DNA from: Bdellovibrio bacteriovorus HD100
GTDB lineage: Bacteria > Bdellovibrionota > Bdellovibrionia > Bdellovibrionales > Bdellovibrionaceae
NCBI RefSeq assembly: GCF_000196175.1
Contig: NC_005363.1
Span: 2,542,001 to 2,606,000 of the forward strand
Length of the DNA stretch: 64,000 nt
Direction of reading: 5' to 3'
Within the stretch, counting starts at the first letter, position 1; each line of letters opens with the position of its first letter. Of the stretch, positions 1-8,657 are shown piece by piece. Below the pieces are notes generated by a model. That model was not told the DNA's origin, did no database searches, and was given only the letters and a program-made list of their open reading frames with translations. The translations under genes were made by a program, and so were the position numbers.

Positions 1-529
1 GCTGCAGACCTTCACGATAGATGAACTCATGCAACACCAGCGCCGAGCGCTGTGTGTTGGTCATGCGATCCCAAACATCCTTATTGAAATAATAGCGATG
101 TCCCTTGATGCTGGGGCGTTTGTACTGAACGGCGCCCTGAACCAGAGTGCAACCCTTCGGCAAAGCCCCCCAACCGCGATCCGGGATGTCGGTAAACTCT
201 GTGCCTTTCAGGAACAAAGCTTCACGATCAAAAGTCTCCAGGAACGAGTAGTACAAACTTGCACGGGTGGGATTGATATCCGCCAGACGGGCAATCATCT
301 CGCGCAGGATTTTTTTGTACTCAATACCTTCAATGACATCCATTTCGAAAGTCTGAATCTCGCGGGCTTCAAACAGATCCAGCACTTCATACCGCTGACT
401 TTCGAAGCGGTTTTCGCAATAGATCACACTGCCGCCGTTGCCCTTTTCATCGCCGCCGATAAATCCGGCATGGGCCAGCGACCCCGCGAAAGAAAAAAGA
501 ATCAGAGGTAACAGGGACTTTTTGATCAT
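1..529 (-). CDS. Secreted protein of unknown function (3' end outside window)
   Basis: The reading frame starts at ATG 529 and stays open to the window edge, giving about 176 residues without a stop. The N-terminus is a classic signal peptide: two lysines, a Leu/Phe-rich core and an AHA-type cleavage site near residue 21. Two cysteines lie at about residues 38 and 126. The last visible part contains a LVLHEFIYREG stretch, and the HE pair there could be part of a metal site, but this is not enough to call an enzyme. The start overlaps the stop of the upstream TIGR02147 gene in an ATGA, so the two are probably translationally coupled. I do not recognise the family. Confidence is high that it is a gene and low on function. 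Confidence 0.8.
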   Translation of the reverse strand, partial: MIKKSLLPLILFSFAGSLAHAGFIGGDEKGNGGSVIYCENRFESQRYEVLDLFEAREIQTFEMDVIEGIEYKKILREMIARLADINPTRASLYYSFLETFDREALFLKGTEFTDIPDRGWGALPKGCTLVQGAVQYKRPSIKGHRYYFNKDVWDRMTNTQRSALVLHEFIYREGLQ

Positions 530-1281
530 AGCGGCTTCTCACTTTCAGTAACAGTCAGAGGGAAAAACTGAATATTCAGGTTGTAAACTTCCGTCATATC
601 ACCTTCCTCCACCAGCATGGAAAATTTGCGGCGGAATTTTTTAATCAAATTCTTCGCTTCTTCCATCTTGTGCGGATTGATAGCCATGGTGATGGCGGAA
701 TAATCACGACGATCGATCGGGGTTCTTTTCAGAACCTCGATGGCTTTATGCATATCAGAAACGTGAGCCTGGACCAGGGCTTCACTTGGAATATCAGTGG
801 TCGTGGCCAGACTGGCCACGGAACGTGCGATGGAGTTTCCTTTGCGTTTGATAAAACCCAGATCCAAAAGCAGTTCCAGACTTTGCTGAACTTTTTCCAG
901 AGGCAGCGCCAGACGCTCGGCAATCCATTCCGGCTCGGGCTTGAAGGTTTTCATGCGGATCAGGTTCAGGATGGCGAAATGCTCCCAGCTGGCGATCAGT
1001 TCCAGCTCTTTTTCCGCCAAAGTTTTTTGTGCAGCAAATTTGCGGGAACGCGTGGAGATCAAAGAATAAACTTCGTTGCGCTCCTCAGCACCCAGCTCCA
1101 GACCCAGAACAATTTTGTTGGCGTAAAATTCACTCAAAGGGCGCTTGCCGTGCATCAGCTCGTTCAAACATCCTGGCGAGATGCCAACTTTCTTGGCCAA
1201 AGAGCGAAAAGAAAACCGAGGGTTCTTTTTTTGAATTTCCTCGAGCTTATTTTTTAACAGGGCACCGAATTGATTAGACAC
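526..1281 (-). CDS. TIGR02147/DUF4423-family regulator with N-terminal helix-turn-helix
   Basis: Residues about 10-60 form an XRE-like helix-turn-helix (RFSFRSLAKKVGISPGCLNEL, then HGKRPLS). This is followed by the DUF4423-type region with AISVxSL-like segments, here around ATTTDIPSEA, and the conserved C-terminal 'NLNIQFFPLT' motif. That layout is typical of TIGR02147 proteins, which are abundant in Bdellovibrio and Fibrobacter and usually sit beside one or two secreted-protein genes, as here. The likely role is transcriptional control of the coupled downstream gene, by inference from context. There are two in-frame GTG starts, at 1293 and 1281. I prefer 1281 because a GGGGG run lies five bases upstream, whereas the AGG before 1293 is too close. 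With 1281 the protein has 251 residues. Confidence 0.85.
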   Translation of the reverse strand: MSNQFGALLKNKLEEIQKKNPRFSFRSLAKKVGISPGCLNELMHGKRPLSEFYANKIVLGLELGAEERNEVYSLISTRSRKFAAQKTLAEKELELIASWEHFAILNLIRMKTFKPEPEWIAERLALPLEKVQQSLELLLDLGFIKRKGNSIARSVASLATTTDIPSEALVQAHVSDMHKAIEVLKRTPIDRRDYSAITMAINPHKMEEAKNLIKKFRRKFSMLVEEGDMTEVYNLNIQFFPLTVTESEKPL

Positions 1282-1309
1282 AAAATCCCCCACCGACCTG
1301 AGGGATTTT
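1282..1309 (-). promoter_or_regulatory. Hairpin over the ribosome-binding site of the TIGR02147 gene
   Basis: AAAATCCC (1282-1289) is complementary to GGGATTTT (1302-1309), with a 12-base loop. On the minus strand the 3' arm holds the G-run that would act as Shine-Dalgarno for GTG 1281. The 5' arm lies just downstream of the KH gene. It could end KH-gene transcripts weakly (there is no long U-run after it) or hide the regulator's translation start. The pairing is visible in the sequence; the role is inferred. Confidence 0.35.
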
Positions 1310-1388
1310 TTACATTTAATACCAAAGTTGCAAGGTTAAAATAGACGAAGAGTTCCGTACCCTAAACAAAGGGAACGCTGCAATAAAA

Positions 1389-1664
1389 CTAGATGACAAG
1401 TTCGATGATCGCGCGAAATCCGTGATTGCCGGCCATGGCACCAATAATGTTACGAAGCGACGTGATATTCTTTCCTTGGGAACCGATCAATTTACCACGA
1501 AACTCCTGCGGCAATGTCACCTTGTACACCGTGGTTTTGTCGCCTGCGGCAAAGGTTACTTCCACCTGTTCATAGCAGGAGGTCATCTCTTGAATCACAC
1601 TTTCAAGAACCTTCGCCAAACGATCTCTGATATCCGCATCCTGAGTCATAGTCTCCGCCAACAT
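1389..1664 (-). CDS. KH-domain RNA-binding protein (KhpA-like)
   Basis: This small protein of 91 residues is a single type II KH fold. The GxxG loop is clear as KLIGSQGKNITSLRNII at residues about 56-72, preceded by a beta strand (TTVYKVTLP) and followed by the last helix and strand. The N-terminal 30 residues are helical and acidic. KhpA-type proteins bind RNA, often with KhpB, and affect translation and cell elongation. That is family knowledge; no partner gene is visible here. It starts at ATG 1664, with a second in-frame ATG at residue 6. It precedes the TIGR02147 gene on the same strand with a gap of about 100 bases, so co-transcription is possible. Confidence 0.85.
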   Translation of the reverse strand: MLAETMTQDADIRDRLAKVLESVIQEMTSCYEQVEVTFAAGDKTTVYKVTLPQEFRGKLIGSQGKNITSLRNIIGAMAGNHGFRAIIELVI

Positions 1665-1888
1665 GTTACGATCTCCGTCCTCTCATTCTGTTGATCCCCC
1701 GGCCCAAGAGCAACCCTGTCGCATCAACCCTAGGCCGGAAAGTGTTCCACCAAGAATATAGGAATGCTCAAGTTTCCCTCTGGTAAGACCTAAAAAAGTG
1801 GCAATCGGGTTAACCTTTTTTTGTTTCTGCAGCGTCATTCAATACCGGGACAAGGTCGTCCCCCAATCCCATCAAAGGAAGATAACGG

Positions 1889-2785
1889 ATGCAAAAAACA
1901 GTTTTATGTTTCTCTTTATTCGTGCTCTTAAGTGCCTGCGAAAACAGCACTCCGGACAAAAGCGCGGCGGGAACGCCCCAAGAAACCCCGCAGCTGCAGG
2001 AAAAAGTCATCTATGGCAGCGATGATCGCAAAGACCTCTACGAAGTAAGGTCCGCCCTGCAACGGCGCCTGGCCGACTCCACAGTGGCCCTGATCAAGGA
2101 AGAAAACCTGCAGGAAGGCGCAGACTTCACGCGCATTATTGCTCAAACATTCCGCAAATCTTACAACCTGTGCCCGTCAGAACGCTTCGGAGAACAGGAA
2201 AACGCCGCCTTTTGCTCAGGCTCCTTGGTTGCGCCCGATGTCATAGCCACCGCCGGCCACTGCGTGCGCTCTGTGCGTGATTGCAGCGAAACTCGGTTCG
2301 TCTTTGGATATGCCGTGAAATCCGCAGGCGTTCAGCCCCGCGAAGTCCCTTCCAGCGAAGTCTATCGCTGTGCTGAAATCATTCATACAGAAGTTCTGGC
2401 CACCGGATCTGACTTTGCGCTGATTAAACTGGATCGCGCAGTCGCGAATCACGCTGTTCTAAAAACCCGCAAACGCGGAAGCATCAAAGTCGGAACATCC
2501 CTGGTGGTGATTGGACATCCTGTGGGCCTTCCGACCAAAGTCGCCGCCGGCGCAAAAGTGCGCAGCGCCACAGAATCTGAGCATTTCGTCGCAAACCTGG
2601 ATACCTATGGTGGAAACTCAGGCTCCGCAGTATTTAATTCTTCCGGCGTGATCGAAGGCATTTTGGTCCGCGGTGACACTGACTTTGTGTATCAGGGTTC
2701 TTGCACAGTTTCCAACCGCTGTGACAGCGCTGAGTGTCGCGGTGAAGATGTCACTCGCATCACCCGCATTCTGCCCTATCTTTGA
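1889..2785 (+). CDS. Trypsin-like serine protease, lipoprotein
   Basis: The N-terminus is a lipoprotein signal with lipobox LSAC (Cys at about residue 17), so the enzyme should be anchored in a membrane and act in the periplasm or at the cell surface. The chymotrypsin-fold catalytic triad is visible: His in TAGHC (about residue 123), Asp in GSDFALIKLD (about 175) and Ser in GNSGSAVF (about 245). The GNSGS form, rather than GDSGG, recalls the glutamyl-endopeptidase/V8-like branch, so specificity is uncertain. Several cysteine pairs fit disulfides in an exported protein. An AAGGAAG ribosome-binding site precedes ATG 1889. It is transcribed away from the KH gene and has no clear operon partner. 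Confidence 0.88.
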   Translation: MQKTVLCFSLFVLLSACENSTPDKSAAGTPQETPQLQEKVIYGSDDRKDLYEVRSALQRRLADSTVALIKEENLQEGADFTRIIAQTFRKSYNLCPSERFGEQENAAFCSGSLVAPDVIATAGHCVRSVRDCSETRFVFGYAVKSAGVQPREVPSSEVYRCAEIIHTEVLATGSDFALIKLDRAVANHAVLKTRKRGSIKVGTSLVVIGHPVGLPTKVAAGAKVRSATESEHFVANLDTYGGNSGSAVFNSSGVIEGILVRGDTDFVYQGSCTVSNRCDSAECRGEDVTRITRILPYL

Positions 2786-2846
2786 CCTTCATCAGGTTTG
2801 CATGACATTCCTTTCCTGAACCGTTCTTTTTGGTTCCAATGAAGAG

Positions 2847-3947
2847 ATGTCACAACCTCAATGGCACAAACTGGGTCCGGTGGAGCTGCTGAAGGAAAAA
2901 CCCTTGCAGCAACTGGAAATTCACCGGACCAAGCTGGCTCTTATTTTCAAAGACAATGAATTCACCGCCATTTCGGGCGTGTGCAATCACGTGGGTGGAC
3001 CTTTGGGGAATGGCACTCTCGAGGGCGACTATGTGGTCTGCCCCTGGCACTATTACAAGTTTCACTATCGCACCGGCTTAGGAGAGCCCGGCTATGAAGC
3101 CGACCGCGTTCCGGTGTACAGCTTAAAAATTGAAAACGACGACCTGTGGGTGGACCTAGCCAGTGCCACGCCCCGAGGACGTCTTCATCACGACCCCCAT
3201 CCTCTGACCCGTCCCGTGGTGCGCGAGCCGGGCCCTTTGCGGATCGTGGGGATCTCAACAACGGTGATGGACAACGCCCATCCCCGACTTTCGACTTCGG
3301 AACTGTTACTGCAAGAAGCTTTGAGTCACGCCCAAAGAAAAGGATATGAAACGCGTTTACAAAAAATCCGCGAACTGAAATTCCGCCACTGCGAGGGGTT
3401 TTACTCCAAAAGTGCCCACGCCTGCACCTGGCCCTGTTCGATCACCCAAATGGATCCCGACGACCAGCTGGATCGTGTCTATGAGGACCTGATTCACTGG
3501 GCCGATGTGATGATTGTGGCAACACCGATTCGCTGGGGATCGGCCAGCTCTTTGTATTACAAAATGGCCGAACGTTTTAACTGCATTCAAAATCAAATCA
3601 CCACTCACAACAATCAACTGGTGCGCAACAAGGTCGCCGGATTCATCATCACCGGAGGCCAGGACAATGTGCAGGCCGTGGCCGGGCACCTGATGGGCTT
3701 TTTCTCAGAACTGGGGTATCACTTGCCCCCGTTCCCGTTCATCGCCCATTCCCTGGGATGGAGCTCCGAAAACATGGAGCACAACATGCGCTATGTGCAA
3801 CACAGCCGGGCCCTGAGTGAAGCGGCCCAGGAACTGGTGGACCGCTGTGCCGAGCTTTCCTGCGCGCTCCTGGAAACTTCAGCTCATGTGCTGCAGCACC
3901 GGGCTGGACGTAAAGCCTTCAATGCCAGCAAACACCGTGACCGCTAA
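2847..3947 (+). CDS. Rieske [2Fe-2S] domain fused to a flavodoxin-fold NAD(P)H:FMN oxidoreductase
   Basis: Two modules are visible. Residues 1 to about 110 are a Rieske domain with both cluster motifs, C-x-H (CNHVGGPLGNG, about residue 45) and C-P-W-H (about 65). A basic linker with PRGRLHHDPHP follows. From about residue 128 to 330 there is a flavodoxin-like reductase domain, with the opening strand LRIVGISTTV, a helix with SELLLQEAL, and VMIVATPIRWGSASSLYYKMAERF as the flavin-contacting loop. Members of the latter family move electrons from NAD(P)H to FMN. The fusion suggests electron transfer between flavin and the iron-sulfur cluster; the final substrate is unknown. There is no signal peptide, so it is likely cytoplasmic. 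The ending is rich in His/Arg/Lys. Confidence 0.85.
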   Translation: MSQPQWHKLGPVELLKEKPLQQLEIHRTKLALIFKDNEFTAISGVCNHVGGPLGNGTLEGDYVVCPWHYYKFHYRTGLGEPGYEADRVPVYSLKIENDDLWVDLASATPRGRLHHDPHPLTRPVVREPGPLRIVGISTTVMDNAHPRLSTSELLLQEALSHAQRKGYETRLQKIRELKFRHCEGFYSKSAHACTWPCSITQMDPDDQLDRVYEDLIHWADVMIVATPIRWGSASSLYYKMAERFNCIQNQITTHNNQLVRNKVAGFIITGGQDNVQAVAGHLMGFFSELGYHLPPFPFIAHSLGWSSENMEHNMRYVQHSRALSEAAQELVDRCAELSCALLETSAHVLQHRAGRKAFNASKHRDR

Positions 3948-4036
3948 GTCCCTGCACGGCACCGTCGATCTTATTGACAGCCCAAATCCACCTGATTCTC
4001 TATCGCCCCGGAACCGCTCTTGCACCCACTGATGGC

Positions 4037-4423
4037 ATGCGGACCACGTTTTTAACTTTTGCAGCCTTAATGTTCTTTCAAATCATGGCACCTGACTTTG
4101 CCAGGGCCTGCAGTTGCATTGCAGATCCCTATTCAAAAACCTATCAGCTCTATAAAAAGACCTGGTACGGCACCCAGCGCAAGTGGAGCTGTGTCTATAC
4201 TTGCCAGGACTCCCAGCAAAAGCGCACCGAAGTGACCGGCTATCATTCAGACTGGTATGTCACTGACAAGGGCCTGGAAGGCATCTGCGATGGCCTGCAC
4301 TACGTGAACATCTACAATGCCCACCGCGGGGATTTTGTCTGGAAGTTTGAAGAGGCGCGCTGGTTCAACCCGGCACAATCGACGTCGGCCGATCTGAAAA
4401 AATGGTCGCAAAGCTGTCGCTAG
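4037..4423 (+). CDS. Small secreted cysteine-rich protein of unknown function
   Basis: ATG 4037 gives a 128-residue protein with a signal peptide (MRTTFLTFAALMFFQIM, cleavage after FARA). The mature part is rich in Tyr, Trp and Cys (six cysteines), suggesting disulfides outside the cytoplasm. A longer frame begins at a TTG at 3974, but that would bury the signal peptide, so I chose 4037. I do not recognise the family. It lies about 90 bases after the Rieske fusion gene and ends before a bidirectional terminator. Confidence 0.7.
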   Translation: MRTTFLTFAALMFFQIMAPDFARACSCIADPYSKTYQLYKKTWYGTQRKWSCVYTCQDSQQKRTEVTGYHSDWYVTDKGLEGICDGLHYVNIYNAHRGDFVWKFEEARWFNPAQSTSADLKKWSQSCR

Positions 4424-4446
4424 AACTTCCCTGCGCAAAAAACAAA

Positions 4447-4475
4447 AACCCCCGGGGTTCCCCAGGGGTTCTTTT
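4447..4475. terminator. Bidirectional rho-independent terminator
   Basis: AACCCC (4447-4452) pairs with GGGGTT (4465-4470). It is followed by CTTTT on the plus strand and by a long T-rich run (TTTTTGTTTTTTG) on the minus strand. It sits between two convergent genes and best serves the minus-strand trypsin gene. Confidence 0.75.
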
Positions 4476-4496
4476 GAATTCAACTTTGAAATCGAA

Positions 4497-5267
4497 TTAC
4501 TGAGCCGTGTTGTTGATCCACTCGATCGCGTTGCTGACTTTGGCATAAACACCAAAGTACTTCGCACGAGCACAACCCTGACCCCAGCTCACAACGCCCA
4601 CCAGATACGTCTGGTTGTTTTCGTCCTGAGCCACCAACGGACCGCCAGAGTCACCCTGGCAAGAGTCTTTACCACCACCCTCGTAACCAGCACAGATCAT
4701 GCTGTCCGTGATGCCGTTGTTGTAGGCTTTGTTACAAGCTTCAGAAGAAACCAATGGAACGTCCACTTTTTGCAATTTCGTCGGCAAAGAGTAAGAACCT
4801 TCACGAGTCGCACCCCAGCCAGCCACAGTTGTCATGATTTCAGAACCGTCTGTTGGCAAAGCGATCTCTGCAGGATTCAACGCCACTGGAGCGTAAGAAG
4901 AATCCTGAGAAAGCTCGATCAATGCAAAGTCATTTTCCATTGTGCGGGCATTGTAGTTCGGGTGAGCGATAATTCTTTTTGGAGCGATGGATTCTGCATT
5001 CACCGCGTTGGTACGGTCATGCAGGCCGATCACAACTTTCTTCACAGTGCCACCACGAACACAGTGAGCTGCTGTCAATACCCAGTTCTTCTTGATCAAG
5101 GAACCGCCGCAGAAATGGCTGCCGCTCTGCAAAGACACGATGTATGGGAACTCACCGATGGAAGCCTCAACGCCACCAACGATTTTAGCCCCTACAGAGC
5201 CAGATTTCGCGAATACTGGAGCAGACATCATCATGAGGCCTGCGATAACAAGATGGTTCATTTTCAT
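4497..5267 (-). CDS. Secreted trypsin (S1A serine protease zymogen)
   Basis: The 256-residue preproenzyme has a signal peptide ending near VFA-K (residues 1-20), a very short propeptide and a K28-IVGG activation junction. The triad is complete: His68 in TAAHC, Asp113 in ENDFALIEL and Ser in CQGDSGGP. The Asp six residues before the catalytic Ser (KDSCQGDSGG) is the S1-pocket Asp of true trypsins, so cleavage after Lys/Arg and self-activation are expected. Six cysteines are placed as in animal-type trypsins. Such enzymes are expanded in predatory Bdellovibrio, where prey digestion is the likely job (inference). Start 5267 is chosen because AGAGGGG lies just upstream and the signal peptide follows at once. 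Confidence 0.93.
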   Translation of the reverse strand: MKMNHLVIAGLMMMSAPVFAKSGSVGAKIVGGVEASIGEFPYIVSLQSGSHFCGGSLIKKNWVLTAAHCVRGGTVKKVVIGLHDRTNAVNAESIAPKRIIAHPNYNARTMENDFALIELSQDSSYAPVALNPAEIALPTDGSEIMTTVAGWGATREGSYSLPTKLQKVDVPLVSSEACNKAYNNGITDSMICAGYEGGGKDSCQGDSGGPLVAQDENNQTYLVGVVSWGQGCARAKYFGVYAKVSNAIEWINNTAQ

Positions 5268-5543
5268 TTTATTCCCCTCTGGTCTTGAATCCTTCAAAAC
5301 CTGTATCAATCGTTGTCTGTTTTTTCCCAATGCTCAAAGACTCTCGGCGACCCACTTTGGAACTGGCCTTTTTTCGGACCTTTGCAGAGGGGAAATTATT
5401 GCCCCCGAACATTTCTTCCTCGACGGTAATTACCGATTTTTTTAAAAGAACTTGCCAAGCCTGCATGATTTTTATGAAATTCGATTTCTTTATTCTTGGA
5501 AGATCCTCCGAAGCTCGCTAAGACTGAAATTGACGGAGGCCCC

Positions 5544-7073
5544 ATGCGATCACTTGCTTACTCTGCTCTTTTGCTGGTCTTGTTTACCTGCTGGACTTTG
5601 AACTCCCACGCAGCGGCCCCTTTCGCGCGATTGGCTGATGGTAAAATCCAAGGCCTTCGTACTGCTCACAACACCGAAGCCTTTCTTGGAATCCCTTATG
5701 CAGAACCGCCGGTGGGTTATCTTCGCTGGAAAGCGCCCAGATCCCCGGCCCCTTGGATTGGCACTCTCAACGCCACAAAACTTCCTGTCGCCTGCCCTCA
5801 AAAAGGAAATTTCTTTGCCAATGTGCCGCCAGAAAAATTCGGAACTCCGGTTGGCAACGAAGACTGTCTGTATCTGAATGTATGGAAACCCTTCGCGGCG
5901 AAAAAACGCCCGGTGGTTTTGTGGATTCACGGCGGATCGAATTTCAAAGGCACGTCCGCGGATCCTCTTTATGACGGCGCATGGCTGGCATCATCTTCGG
6001 ATGTTGTTTTTGTCAGTGCCAACTATCGACTGGGCATGCTGGGCGCACTAGCGCACGAGGCTTTGAACAAAGGCAGCAAGTGGGACAGTTCCGGCAACTA
6101 TGTGACTCTTGATTTGGTCGCCGTTCTGAAATGGATTCACGCCAATATTGAAAGCTTCGGCGGAGATCCTGACAACATCACCATCATGGGTCAATCCGCT
6201 GGCTGCATGAATGTGTGGGGGCTTTTGCAAACGCCCCTTACCAAAGATCTTTTCCACCGTGCGGTTTGTTCTGCGGGTGTGCCGAATGCCTATCCTCGCT
6301 GGGTGGCGGAAACCCGTTCTGAAGACTTCATCGAAAATCTGGTGGTGAATGCCGGCTTGGTGAAAGAAAAATCCCAAGCGGAAGCGTATCTGCTAGCTAA
6401 GGGCACCAAGTGGATCCGTCAGTTCCTGTATTCCCGCACCACCGAAGAACTGGTGCAGGCCCAAGAATACATCGTGCCGTTTCAGCACTTCAAAGATGAC
6501 GCCGTTTTCCCGCATGGGGTGGAGGGCATCTTATTCGGGAACTTCCACCGCGTTCCGCTGATCTTGGGTTTAACCACCGATGAAGCGACTTATCTTTTGG
6601 GTGGCGCCCTGATCAAACCCACCGACAAAGAGCTGTGGTCCCTGATTCAAAATCCTCCAGCAGATCTGAAAGAGGAAGACCTTATCAAAGACAACAAGGT
6701 GACTCTGTACCACTCCAGCACTGCCGCCGGGTCCCTGGCGATGCAGATGACGATGGAAGAAATCTTCTGGGCGGTGAAAGCTTACAACCCACAGACCTAT
6801 CGTTATTCCTTTGAATGGAAAGAAACCCCCTCCCCGTGGAAAGAAGTTTTTGGCGCTGTGCACGGCATGGATGCGATGTTCTACCTGGGGAACTTTGAAA
6901 CCGAAAAGCCCAGCTTTGCCCGATTTGCATGGACGGAACAGAATCGTCAGTCCCGGGAGGCCTTAAGGGACTCGATGGCACCCTACTTCAAATCCTTCTT
7001 CTGGGACGGAAATCCCAACACCCAGCTCCCCGCCCAAGCGCCTGTCTGGGACGGCCGAATGGTCTTTAAATAG
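5544..7073 (+). CDS. Secreted type-B carboxylesterase
   Basis: This alpha/beta-hydrolase of 509 residues belongs to the carboxylesterase/cholinesterase family. Visible marks are the family start motif with EAFLGIPYAEPPVG, the oxyanion hole LWIHGGSNF, the EDCLYLNVW motif, the nucleophile elbow GQSAG (Ser at about residue 218; most relatives have GESAG), an acidic residue region TTDEATYLL and the His in AVHGMD. A signal peptide (MRSLAYSALLLVLF, then SHA) points to export. The start at 5544 follows an ACGGAGG ribosome-binding site; upstream in-frame codons would add a non-signal extension. The substrate is unknown, probably short-chain esters. The 277-base gap before it shows no gene. Confidence 0.9.
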   Translation: MRSLAYSALLLVLFTCWTLNSHAAAPFARLADGKIQGLRTAHNTEAFLGIPYAEPPVGYLRWKAPRSPAPWIGTLNATKLPVACPQKGNFFANVPPEKFGTPVGNEDCLYLNVWKPFAAKKRPVVLWIHGGSNFKGTSADPLYDGAWLASSSDVVFVSANYRLGMLGALAHEALNKGSKWDSSGNYVTLDLVAVLKWIHANIESFGGDPDNITIMGQSAGCMNVWGLLQTPLTKDLFHRAVCSAGVPNAYPRWVAETRSEDFIENLVVNAGLVKEKSQAEAYLLAKGTKWIRQFLYSRTTEELVQAQEYIVPFQHFKDDAVFPHGVEGILFGNFHRVPLILGLTTDEATYLLGGALIKPTDKELWSLIQNPPADLKEEDLIKDNKVTLYHSSTAAGSLAMQMTMEEIFWAVKAYNPQTYRYSFEWKETPSPWKEVFGAVHGMDAMFYLGNFETEKPSFARFAWTEQNRQSREALRDSMAPYFKSFFWDGNPNTQLPAQAPVWDGRMVFK

Positions 7074-7121
7074 ACTTGAGGCGGCTTAATGGCTCACATT
7101 TGAATTTTTGAGGACATTGAG

Positions 7122-7136
7122 GCCCCCAAAAGGGGC
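7122..7136. other. Short GC hairpin before the purine operon
   Basis: GCCCC (7122-7126) pairs with GGGGC (7132-7136) around a CAAAA loop. No T-run follows on the plus strand, so it is a weak terminator at best for the esterase gene, or a leader structure of the xdh operon. Confidence 0.3.
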
Positions 7137-7193
7137 TAAACTCATAAGGGAAATTCTATTGTCATGGGACCCCTTTTATGAGAACCAATTTAG

Positions 7194-8657
7194 ATGTCTG
7201 AAAACAAAATTCGCAACGAAATTCATGTCTTTATCAACGGCGCTGAACACCGCATCTCAGGTGAAAAAGCCTTCCTTCCGCTAGCCCAGTACTTACGCTA
7301 TCACAGCTCCCTTCCAGGAACCAAAGTGGTGTGCGCAGAAGGCGACTGCGGTGCCTGCACGGTGCTTTCGGCAAAACTTGAAAACAACACCTGGTCTGAA
7401 TTCCAAGCCATCAATTCCTGCATCGCCCCGATGTACCTTTTCGACATGGGCTCACTGGTCACAGTGGAAGGTCTTTCTGAGCAGGAAAACTTGAGCGAAG
7501 TGCAAAACAAGATGCGCGAATTCCACGGCGGTCAATGCGGTTACTGCACGCCGGGAATGGTGTGTTCGTTGTCTTCACTGGCAGAAAAAAGCGCGTGTTC
7601 AGGAAAAGCCATCACCGAGAAAAAAGCCCGCAACTTCCTGACCGGGAATTTGTGCCGTTGCACCGGATATGAACCGATTCTGGCGGCTGCGACCAATCTG
7701 GATCTGTCAAAATGGAAGTCTCTGTCTGACAAGTACTTGACGGACAGTCAGAAAAACCAATTCCGACCCCTGGCCTCTGATTCTTTGATGATTGAAGCCG
7801 GCGCCAAAAAATTCACCGCCCCGGCGAACTTCCAGGTAGCGACCGAGCAAAAATCCAAATCCCCACAAACTCGTCTGGTGGCCGGTGCCACTGATTTGGG
7901 CGTTTTGCACAACAAAGGCAAAGCCTTCATGGATGACGTGATGAGCTTGCACAAAATCACCGACACCAATGAAATCAAAATGACCGCTGACGGGGTGTGG
8001 GTCGGAGCCCGCGTCACCCTGACAGCCCTGGAAAACTTCCTGGAAGACAAACTGCCAGAGCTTTCGCGCCTGCTGCGCATCTTCGCTTCACCGCAAATCA
8101 AAAACCAAGCCACTCTGGTCGGTAACGTCATGAACGGCTCCCCGATTGGTGACAGCATCCCTGCCCTTTTGGCGCTGGATGCAGAAGTGCACTTGCAGTC
8201 CACCAAAGGTCTTCGCAAAGTGGCTTTGCCAAAGTTTTATAAGGCCTACAAAGTCTTTGACGTGACTGCGGATGAGATTGCCACGGGGATTCTGATCCCG
8301 GTGCCGGGACCTGAATGGAAGTCCAAGTTCTTTAAAGTGTCCCTGCGTAAAGACCTGGATATTTCTGCGGTGACCTTTGCCGCTTTGCTAAAAGTCGATG
8401 GCAATACCATCAGTGACGCCCGCATCGCCATGGGCGGTGTCGGCCCCACAGTGGTTCGTTTAAGCGAGATTGAATCCGCGATGAAGGGACAAGCCTTCAG
8501 CGAAGACACCTTTGCCCGTATGGGTGAAAAGGTGCGCACTTTGATCAAGCCTATTTCAGATCTTCGCGCCACGGATGAATACCGCCTGAAGGTCGCCGAG
8601 AATTTATTCAAGAAATGCCATATTGAACTTCAACAGGAAATGACAGCATGTCCGTAG
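7194..8657 (+). CDS. xdhA: Xanthine dehydrogenase small subunit (2Fe-2S and FAD)
   Basis: The 487-residue subunit carries electrons from the molybdenum site to NAD+. The N-terminal ferredoxin-type cluster has CAEGDCGACTVL (about residues 47-58). The second helical cluster domain has GQCGYCTPGMV and CRCTGYEPI (about 112-165). The FAD domain follows, with RLVAGATDLGVL (about 225) and GNVMNGSPIGDSIPALLAL (about 310), and the CO-dehydrogenase flavoprotein C-terminal domain comes last. This is the bacterial XdhA layout in one chain. The gene ends 10 bases inside xdhB, so translation is probably coupled. It is the first gene of a four-gene run for purine oxidation and acts in the cytoplasm. Confidence 0.94.
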   Translation: MSENKIRNEIHVFINGAEHRISGEKAFLPLAQYLRYHSSLPGTKVVCAEGDCGACTVLSAKLENNTWSEFQAINSCIAPMYLFDMGSLVTVEGLSEQENLSEVQNKMREFHGGQCGYCTPGMVCSLSSLAEKSACSGKAITEKKARNFLTGNLCRCTGYEPILAAATNLDLSKWKSLSDKYLTDSQKNQFRPLASDSLMIEAGAKKFTAPANFQVATEQKSKSPQTRLVAGATDLGVLHNKGKAFMDDVMSLHKITDTNEIKMTADGVWVGARVTLTALENFLEDKLPELSRLLRIFASPQIKNQATLVGNVMNGSPIGDSIPALLALDAEVHLQSTKGLRKVALPKFYKAYKVFDVTADEIATGILIPVPGPEWKSKFFKVSLRKDLDISAVTFAALLKVDGNTISDARIAMGGVGPTVVRLSEIESAMKGQAFSEDTFARMGEKVRTLIKPISDLRATDEYRLKVAENLFKKCHIELQQEMTACP

